Source: an uncultured Microbacterium sp.
GTDB lineage: Bacteria; Actinomycetota; Actinomycetes; Actinomycetales; Microbacteriaceae
DNA length: 10,387 nt
Reading direction: 5' to 3'
NCBI GenBank assembly: GCA_937988695.1
Contig: CALKHM010000206.1
Span: forward strand, 1-10,387
Program-made: the position numbers and the translations under genes
The notes under the pieces: generated by a model
Databases searched by the model: none
What the model was told of the DNA's origin: nothing
What the model saw: the letters and a program-made list of their open reading frames with translations, nothing else
Shown here: one piece after another, positions 6,394-10,387 of the stretch
How positions within the stretch are numbered: position 1 is the first letter of the stretch
Layout of the letters: each line of letters starts with the position of its first letter

Positions 6394-6633
6394 GCGGAAC
6401 TCCTCTTCGTGCGGTGGAACTTCGTGCGTTGGATGCTCGCTCCGACGCGAACGCGCCGAGGCGCATTCCACCCGCACGGTGCGTCCGCACCGGCTGCGCA
6501 CCCTGGCTGCCGCGTCAGACGCGACGGAGTGCAACGACCCGGTAGCCTGGAACGGCAAGCGCGGGTGGGATGTGATCCTCTTTCGACCCGGGCGCAATGC
6601 CCGGAACCCGCCAAGTCTAGCAGAGAGAACGAT
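6394..6633 (-). promoter_or_regulatory. infC leader and divergent intergenic region
   Basis: This 240-nt gap between infC and the divergent DUF1844 gene holds the infC promoter and a leader of about 210 nt. In the leader RNA I see three compact hairpins: 6588-6604 (6-bp CCGGGC/GCCCGG stem, 5-nt loop) right after the expected transcription start, 6511-6523 (5-bp stem, 3-nt loop), and 6477-6492 (6-bp stem, 4-nt loop). GAGGAG at 6400-6405 is the infC ribosome-binding site. A second purine block, AAAGAGGA at 6576-6583, lies 4 nt before another ATC (see findings). Leader-mediated control of infC is known in other bacteria but is not shown here. Confidence 0.5.
6614..6619 (-). promoter_or_regulatory. 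Putative -10 element (TAGACT) of infC-rpmI-rplT
   Basis: TAGACT on the minus strand would start the infC transcript near 6607, leaving a long leader. The matching -35 window (about 6636-6643) falls inside the first codons of the divergent DUF1844 gene and is a poor match. The two divergent genes therefore share promoter DNA. Confidence 0.5.
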
Positions 6634-7029
6634 GTGAACACGACTGGTGACCCGACCGGCACAGACGCCGCACGCCACGCGCAGTGGGAGGATCAGCAGC
6701 AGCGCGCTGCGGCGGCGACCCGCGACATCGCGGACGTGCCCGCGGTCGAGATCATCACCACGACCGCCGTGCACCTGATGAGCGCGGCCGCCGTCAAGGT
6801 GGGGCTGGCCGACGATCCGGACACCCAGCTCGACCTCGACGAGGCCCGCAAGCTCATCAATGCGCTGGCGGGCCTGGTCACCGCCGGAGCCGGCGAGATC
6901 AGCGACGTGCACGCCCGCTCGCTGCGCGACGGCCTGCGCTCTTTGCAGCTGGCGTTCCGCGAGGCATCCGTCGTGCCCGATCCGATCGGCAAGGGCCCCG
7001 GCGAGAAGTGGACGGGACCGGTCACCTGA
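6634..7029 (+). CDS. DUF1844 family protein
   Basis: This is the only plus-strand gene here, 131 residues. The function of the family is unknown. The N-terminal 30 residues are polar and probably disordered (Gln/Ala/Asp-rich). The conserved part runs about 35-128: VEIITTTAVHLMSAAAVKVG, then LADDP, LDLDEARKLINALAGLVTAG, and SLRDGLRSLQLAFREAS, ending IGKGPGEKWTGPVT. It looks mainly alpha-helical, without signal peptide or transmembrane helix, so it is probably cytoplasmic. The start is GTG at 6634-6636 with AGAGAG upstream; the overlapping ATG one base earlier is closed at once by TGA. It is divergent from infC, a neighbour I recall as conserved in actinobacteria. The stop is 13 nt from the convergent stop of the SseB gene. 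A TAGCCT at 6543-6548 is a possible distant -10. Confidence 0.88.
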   Translation: MNTTGDPTGTDAARHAQWEDQQQRAAAATRDIADVPAVEIITTTAVHLMSAAAVKVGLADDPDTQLDLDEARKLINALAGLVTAGAGEISDVHARSLRDGLRSLQLAFREASVVPDPIGKGPGEKWTGPVT

Positions 7030-7042
7030 CCCGCCTGTCCGC

Positions 7043-7825
7043 TCAGCGGGTGAGCTTCACGCTCAGCGAGTCGACCAGTGTCGCGATCCGCTCGTCGGCC
7101 GCCCAGCGCTCGGCGAGCCGGCCGAGCACCGCATCCAGCTGCTGCTGATCCAGCCCCTCCACCAGCTGCAGCCGCACGATCAGCTCAGGCCCGCGCAGCC
7201 GGCCCGGCGGATCGCCGTCGGCCACGGCGAGGTCCAGTACGCCCAGCTCGCGCGCGATGCTCTCCTGCAGACCCGCATACACGTCGGGGTTGCGATGGCT
7301 CGGCTCCCACGGGATCTGCTGGCCGATCGCCCAGACGGCAGGGCGACGCACCACGTACTCGGTGGGCGATCCGGGATCGATGACGATCAGGTCGGTGTCG
7401 TCGTCGACGGCCGCCAGGGCGGTGCGCACGCCCGGCACGGGGACCGGCCGGGCCGCGGCATCCCAGCGCGCCATCGCCGCGACCGAGCTGAACACCGGAA
7501 GCACGCGGCGGCCGTCAGGGGCGGCCACGGTCACGATGGACAGCTCCTGGGTCTTGTCCACGCGCAGCCCGGACGGGCCGACTCCCTCGTCGCCCTTCTC
7601 GGTCACCAGCGGGATCAGCACACGCGCGTCACGATACGCGTCGACGATCGCCACCGGGTCGCCGGATCCGGCGTGGAAGGCCGTCAGCGCGGCCAGCAGC
7701 GCGGGATCGGCCGAGCCGTCGTCACCGGTGTGCGGATTGGCGTGGAAGGAGCGACCGGCCCACGGCACGCCGGCCGAGTCGGTGGCGTGCGAGGCATGCT
7801 TTGCGTCGTCAGTCTCGTGCGACAT
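7043..7825 (-). CDS. SseB family protein
   Basis: Of 260 residues, the first 40 are polar and low in complexity. The SseB-like domain (SseB protein N-terminal domain) begins near 41 with PALLAALTAFHAGSGDPVAI, continues through ARVLIPLV at 67-74, ELSIVTVAAPDGRRVLPVFSS at about 94-114, the short AAMARWD block, and ALAAVDDDTDLIVIDPG at 136-152. A C-terminal region of about 85 residues (ending SLSVKLTR) with Asp/Leu-rich helices follows. There is no signal peptide or membrane segment. The molecular role in actinobacteria is unknown; the name comes from an enterobacterial family and does not imply type III secretion. The ATG at 7823-7825 has GAGG upstream inside the priA end, and the genes overlap by 17 bases, so translation is probably coupled. 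A longer in-frame extension into priA was rejected because it is only a shadow of that gene. Confidence 0.85.
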   Translation of the reverse strand: MSHETDDAKHASHATDSAGVPWAGRSFHANPHTGDDGSADPALLAALTAFHAGSGDPVAIVDAYRDARVLIPLVTEKGDEGVGPSGLRVDKTQELSIVTVAAPDGRRVLPVFSSVAAMARWDAAARPVPVPGVRTALAAVDDDTDLIVIDPGSPTEYVVRRPAVWAIGQQIPWEPSHRNPDVYAGLQESIARELGVLDLAVADGDPPGRLRGPELIVRLQLVEGLDQQQLDAVLGRLAERWAADERIATLVDSLSVKLTR

Positions 7826-8558
7826 CCAGTGCCTCGGCGAGGGTGAAGGCACCCGCATACAGCGCCTTGCCGATGATGGCCCCCTCGACCCCGAGCGGGA
7901 CGAGCTCGCGCAGCGCGGCGATGTCGTCGAGGCTGGAGACCCCGCCGGAGGCGACGATCGGCTTCGGGGTGCGCTCGGTGAGCTGACGCAGCAGGTCGAG
8001 GTTCGGGCCGCGCAGCGTGCCATCCTTCGTGACGTCGGTGACGACGTAACGGCTGCACCCGGCGTCTTCAAGTCGGTCCAGCACCGTCCACAGGTCGCCG
8101 CCCTCGCGCGTCCAGCCGCGGGCGGCCAGGGTCGTGCCGCGCACGTCCAGACCCACGGCGATCGCGTCGCCGTACCGGCCGATGACGTTGGCCGCCCACT
8201 CCGGGTTCTCCAGGGCGGCGGTGCCGAGGTTGATCCGGGCGGCGCCCGACTCGAGTGCGGCGTGCAGCGACGCGTCGTCGCGGATGCCGCCGGACAGCTC
8301 GACCTGCACCCCCTTGAGCTGACGGATCACCTTGCGCAGCACGGCGGCGTTGCTGCCGCGCCCGAACGCCGCGTCGAGATCGACGAGATGCACCCACTGC
8401 GCGCCGTCGTGCGCCCACTGCAGCGCAGCATCCAGCGGGTCGCCGTAGTCGGTCTCGCTGCCGACCTCGCCCTGTGTGAGGCGCACGGCCTTGCCGTCGG
8501 CGACGTCGACGGCGGGCAGGAGGATCAGTTCGGGCGTGGCGGCGAAATCACTGGGCAC
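7809..8558 (-). CDS. priA: Bifunctional HisA/TrpF isomerase PriA
   Basis: PriA is a (beta/alpha)8-barrel enzyme that isomerises ProFAR in histidine synthesis and, in most actinobacteria, also phosphoribosylanthranilate in tryptophan synthesis. The product is 249 residues. The barrel starts with LILLPAVDVADGKAVRL at 11-27, with catalytic Asp18. The blocks HLVDLDAAFGRGSN at 57-70, VELSGGIRDD at 86-95 and INLGTAALENP near 109-119 follow, then VTDVTKDGTL at 173-182 with Asp175 as the second acid/base, and ASGGVSSLDD plus EGAIIGKALY for phosphate binding. Arg147-Gly148-Trp149 matches the Arg/Trp pair that lets mycobacterial PriA use both substrates, so PriA is preferred over plain HisA. The start is GTG at 8556-8558 (VPSDF), 4 nt after the hisH stop; no ribosome-binding site is obvious. 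No trpF is in the window, but this cannot exclude one elsewhere. Confidence 0.93.
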   Translation of the reverse strand: MPSDFAATPELILLPAVDVADGKAVRLTQGEVGSETDYGDPLDAALQWAHDGAQWVHLVDLDAAFGRGSNAAVLRKVIRQLKGVQVELSGGIRDDASLHAALESGAARINLGTAALENPEWAANVIGRYGDAIAVGLDVRGTTLAARGWTREGGDLWTVLDRLEDAGCSRYVVTDVTKDGTLRGPNLDLLRQLTERTPKPIVASGGVSSLDDIAALRELVPLGVEGAIIGKALYAGAFTLAEALDVARD

Positions 8559-8562
8559 GAGG

Positions 8563-9216
8563 TCACAGAGTAGCCCCGCGCAGGCCACCGATCCAATTCG
8601 CGAGCAGCCGGATGCCGGCCTGTCCGGACTTCTCCGGGTGGAACTGCGTGGCCGACAGCGGGCCGTTCTCCACTGCGGCCAGGAACGCCGTCGCGCCGTA
8701 ATCGCACCAGGTGAGCACCGGCTCCGGGAAGGGCGGCTGCGTCGCCAGGCTCCACGTGGTCGCGCCGTACGAGTGCACGAAGTAGAAGCGCTCGGTCTGC
8801 ACGCCGTCGAACAGCCGACTGCCCTCGCCCGCCGACACCGTGTTCCATCCCATGTGCGGCAGCAGCGGCGCGTCCAGCTCGGTGACCACTCCCGGCCATT
8901 CGCCCAGGCCCTCGGTGTCCACGCCGCGCTCCACTCCCCGGCCGAACAGCACCTGCATGCCCACGCAGATGCCGAGCACCGGCCGGCCACCGGCCAGGCG
9001 CCGGTCGATGGCCTCGTCGCCGCGCACGGCGCGCAGCGCGGCCATGACCGCCGCGAACGCCCCCACCCCGGGGACGACGAGCCCGTCAGCATCGTGCACG
9101 AGCCCGCGGTCGGCGGTCAGCCGCGCGTCGGCGCCGGCCGCCTGCAGCGCCTTGACGGCGGAGTGGACGTTTCCGGAACCGTAGTCCAGGACCGCGACCA
9201 GCGGTCGTCCGCTCAC
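8563..9216 (-). CDS. hisH: Imidazole glycerol phosphate synthase glutaminase subunit HisH
   Basis: HisH hydrolyses glutamine and channels ammonia to HisF, which makes imidazole glycerol phosphate and AICAR. The product is 217 residues, normal for a class I glutamine amidotransferase. VAVLDYGSGNVHS occupies 7-19, the oxyanion loop LVVPGVGAF 46-54, the nucleophile Cys84 sits in GICVGMQVLF, and His193 and Glu195 in TQFHPEKSG complete the triad. MGWN at 122-125 and FVHSY at 146-150 are family blocks. The start is GTG at 9214-9216, overlapping the hisB stop as GTGA, so translation is coupled to hisB. The stop lies 4 nt before priA. hisF is not in the window. All catalytic residues are present, so the subunit should be active. 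Confidence 0.96.
   Translation of the reverse strand: MSGRPLVAVLDYGSGNVHSAVKALQAAGADARLTADRGLVHDADGLVVPGVGAFAAVMAALRAVRGDEAIDRRLAGGRPVLGICVGMQVLFGRGVERGVDTEGLGEWPGVVTELDAPLLPHMGWNTVSAGEGSRLFDGVQTERFYFVHSYGATTWSLATQPPFPEPVLTWCDYGATAFLAAVENGPLSATQFHPEKSGQAGIRLLANWIGGLRGATL
8567..8572 (-). promoter_or_regulatory. Possible -10 element (TACTCT) before priA
   Basis: TACTCT, inside the last codons of hisH, ends 8 nt before the priA GTG. It fits TANNNT at leaderless spacing, but it is a weaker match than the TAGACT sites and lies in coding sequence, so chance is quite possible. priA may instead be translated by coupling from hisH, whose stop is 4 nt away. Confidence 0.2.
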
Positions 9217-9815
9217 AGCGCGCCCTTCGTGCTCGGGATGCCGTGCACCTGCGGGTCGAGAGCCTTGGCGCCGCGGAAGGCCCGCGCGAACGCCTTGAAC
9301 TCGGCCTCCGCGATGTGGTGCGGATCGCGGCCGGACAGCACGCGCACGTGGGTGGTCAGGCCCGCGTGGAACGTGATCGCCTCGAGGCTGTGCCGCACCA
9401 GCGATCCGGTGAAGTGGCCACCGATCAGGTGCAGCTCGAACCCGGCCGGCTCGCCGTCGTGCACGAGGAACGGCCGGCCGCTGATGTCCACGACAGCCTG
9501 CGCGAGCGCCTCGTCGAGCGGGACGAGCGCGTCCCCGAACCGCGAGATGCCGCTCTTGTCGCCCAGTGCCTCGCGGATCGCCTGCCCGAGCACGATCGAG
9601 GTGTCCTCCACCGTGTGGTGCGCGTCGATGTCGGTGTCGCCAGAGGCGCGGACGGTCAGGTCGGTCAGCGAATGCTTCGCGAACGCCGTGAGCAGGTGGT
9701 CGAAAAAGGGGACGCTCGTGTCGATCCGGCTCATGCCGGTGCCGTCGAGGTCGAGCTCCAGCTCGATCGTCGACTCGCTCGTCGTGCGCGTGCGGGAGGC
9801 GGCGCGGGTGGTCAT
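9213..9815 (-). CDS. hisB: Imidazoleglycerol-phosphate dehydratase HisB
   Basis: HisB dehydrates imidazole glycerol phosphate to imidazole acetol phosphate, using two Mn ions per site in a 24-mer. The product is 200 residues, the monofunctional length; no histidinol phosphatase domain is attached. The metal-binding motifs are present: FFDHLL at 37-42, DAHHTVED at 64-71, and DPHHIAEAEFKAFARA at 164-179. RHSLEAITFHAGLTTHV lies at 141-157. The first 14 residues are a Thr/Arg/Ser-rich lead-in. The ATG at 9813-9815 overlaps the hisC stop as ATGA, and a TAGACT hexamer lies 7 nt upstream inside hisC, so both coupled translation and an internal leaderless transcript are possible. The TGA overlaps the hisH GTG. 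Confidence 0.96.
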   Translation of the reverse strand: MTTRAASRTRTTSESTIELELDLDGTGMSRIDTSVPFFDHLLTAFAKHSLTDLTVRASGDTDIDAHHTVEDTSIVLGQAIREALGDKSGISRFGDALVPLDEALAQAVVDISGRPFLVHDGEPAGFELHLIGGHFTGSLVRHSLEAITFHAGLTTHVRVLSGRDPHHIAEAEFKAFARAFRGAKALDPQVHGIPSTKGAL

Positions 9816-10387
9816 GACGCCGAGTCTATCGAGGCCAGCGCGTCCAGGAACGCGCTGGTCTCGTCCTCGGTGCCGGCGCTGACCCGCAGGCTGCGCGCCA
9901 GCCCGACGTCGCGTACCAGCACGCCGCGTTCGTACAGCCGCTGCCACGTGGCCGCCGGATCGTCGACGCCGCCGAACAGCACGAAGTTGGTCCACGACTC
10001 ATACGGCTTGTAGCCCAGCGCCTCCAGCGTCGCCGAGATGCGGTCGCGCTGCGCGACGATGTCGTCGACGGTGGCGAGCATCGTCGACGCGTGCTGCAGC
10101 GCCGCGAACGCCGCCGCCTGGGTCAACGCGCTCAGGTGATAGGGCAGCCGCACCAGGCGGAGCGCGTCGACGACGGCCGGGTCGGCGGCGAGGTATCCCA
10201 CGCGTGCGCCGGCGAACGCGAAGGCCTTGCTCATGGTGCGTGAGACCACCAGCCGCTCGCGGTCGGACAGCAGCGTGATCGCCGAGCGCTCGTCGCGTGG
10301 AGCGAACTCCCAATACGCCTCATCGACCACGACGATCCCCTCGGTCGCGTCGTACACGCGCTCGATGACCTCGATGGGCAGCGGGGT
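9812..10387 (-). CDS. hisC: Histidinol-phosphate aminotransferase HisC (partial, 5' end outside window)
   Basis: HisC is a PLP-dependent class I/II aminotransferase converting imidazole acetol phosphate and glutamate to histidinol phosphate. The C-terminal 191 residues are visible, roughly half of a typical protein of about 360; the frame is open to the right edge. The visible part begins TPLPIEVIERVYDA, then IVVVDEAYWEF with the PLP-ring Asp22 and Tyr25 (local numbering), then SRTMSKAFAFAGARVGYL with the Schiff-base Lys54 and phosphate-contacting Arg62. The substrate-carboxylate Arg168 is in SLRVSAGT. The stop TGA overlaps the hisB ATG. Catalytic residues look intact. The group assignment rests on the motif pattern and on hisB and hisH lying next to it. 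Confidence 0.93.
   Translation of the reverse strand, partial: TPLPIEVIERVYDATEGIVVVDEAYWEFAPRDERSAITLLSDRERLVVSRTMSKAFAFAGARVGYLAADPAVVDALRLVRLPYHLSALTQAAAFAALQHASTMLATVDDIVAQRDRISATLEALGYKPYESWTNFVLFGGVDDPAATWQRLYERGVLVRDVGLARSLRVSAGTEDETSAFLDALASIDSAS
9823..9828 (-). promoter_or_regulatory. Putative internal -10 element (TAGACT) before hisB
   Basis: TAGACT lies inside the last codons of hisC (Ser-Ile-Asp-Ser) and ends 7 nt before the hisB ATG, the same geometry as before pheS and the methyltransferase gene. It could start a leaderless hisB-hisH-priA transcript. There is no good -35 and the position is constrained by hisC coding, so this is tentative. Confidence 0.35.

Noticed and set aside
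6394..6912. N-terminal extension of infC to an upstream start
   Set aside because: The extension has no IF3 homology, is Arg/Ser/Ala-rich and would run through the leader and the divergent DUF1844 gene. The ribosome-binding site and homology both fix the start at 6393.
7030..7042. Bidirectional terminator between the DUF1844 and SseB genes
   Set aside because: Only weak 5-6 bp pairings with awkward loops can be drawn around this 13-nt gap, extending into both coding ends; not strong enough to list.
7043..7825. SseB gene as part of a type III secretion system
   Set aside because: The name is inherited from an enterobacterial family. No secretion genes are nearby and the organism appears to be Gram-positive.
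8559..9092. Upstream extension of priA into hisH as a fused protein
   Set aside because: The extra sequence is an out-of-frame reading of hisH, which has its own intact catalytic triad; PriA homology begins after the GTG at 8558.
1..10387. CRISPR array, tRNA/rRNA genes, insertion sequences, phage or defence genes
   Set aside because: Scanned by eye on both strands: no regularly spaced repeats, no tRNA cloverleaf in the short gaps, no transposase or integrase motifs. All longer stretches are accounted for by conserved housekeeping genes.

Overview
This is an ordinary, gene-dense chromosomal stretch from a high-GC Gram-positive bacterium. The organism is most likely an actinobacterium of the Microbacteriaceae (Microbacterium-like). 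This rests on the very high GC content, frequent GTG starts and 4-nt ATGA/GTGA overlaps, PriA in the histidine cluster, a gluABCD-type glutamate transporter, and the DUF1844 gene beside infC. The family-level assignment is inference from recalled protein sequences, with no database search.

Every gene but one is on the minus strand, so transcription runs from high to low coordinates. From the right edge: a histidine-biosynthesis block (hisC, entering from outside the window, then hisB, hisH, priA) with tightly overlapping ends, followed by an SseB-family gene overlapping the end of priA. The only plus-strand gene, a DUF1844 protein at 6634-7029, converges on the SseB gene and diverges from infC. 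Next comes the conserved translation block infC-rpmI-rplT, closed by a near-perfect 18-bp terminator hairpin. A SpoU/TrmH-family RNA methyltransferase follows, then a four-gene glutamate-type ABC transporter (ATPase, lipoprotein binding protein, two permeases), and finally the 5' two-thirds of pheS, cut by the left edge.

How the genes work together: the right part makes histidine (and, through PriA, probably also serves the phosphoribosylanthranilate isomerase step of tryptophan synthesis). The centre supplies initiation factor IF3, ribosomal proteins L35 and L20, an RNA methyltransferase and phenylalanyl-tRNA synthetase. The transporter is inserted between the methyltransferase and pheS, within what is otherwise a translation neighbourhood.

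I see no mobile element, CRISPR array, tRNA, rRNA or defence system, and no candidate for a wholly new system. The items most worth a second look are regulatory: (1) infC appears to start at an ATC codon behind a strong GAGGAG ribosome-binding site, with a structured leader of about 210 nt; (2) two tandem hairpins with identical arms sit between infC and rpmI; (3) a 13-bp hairpin lies between the binding-protein and permease genes; (4) the hexamer TAGACT occurs four times, always on the minus strand, three times exactly 6-8 nt before a start codon that lacks an obvious ribosome-binding site, which suggests leaderless transcripts.
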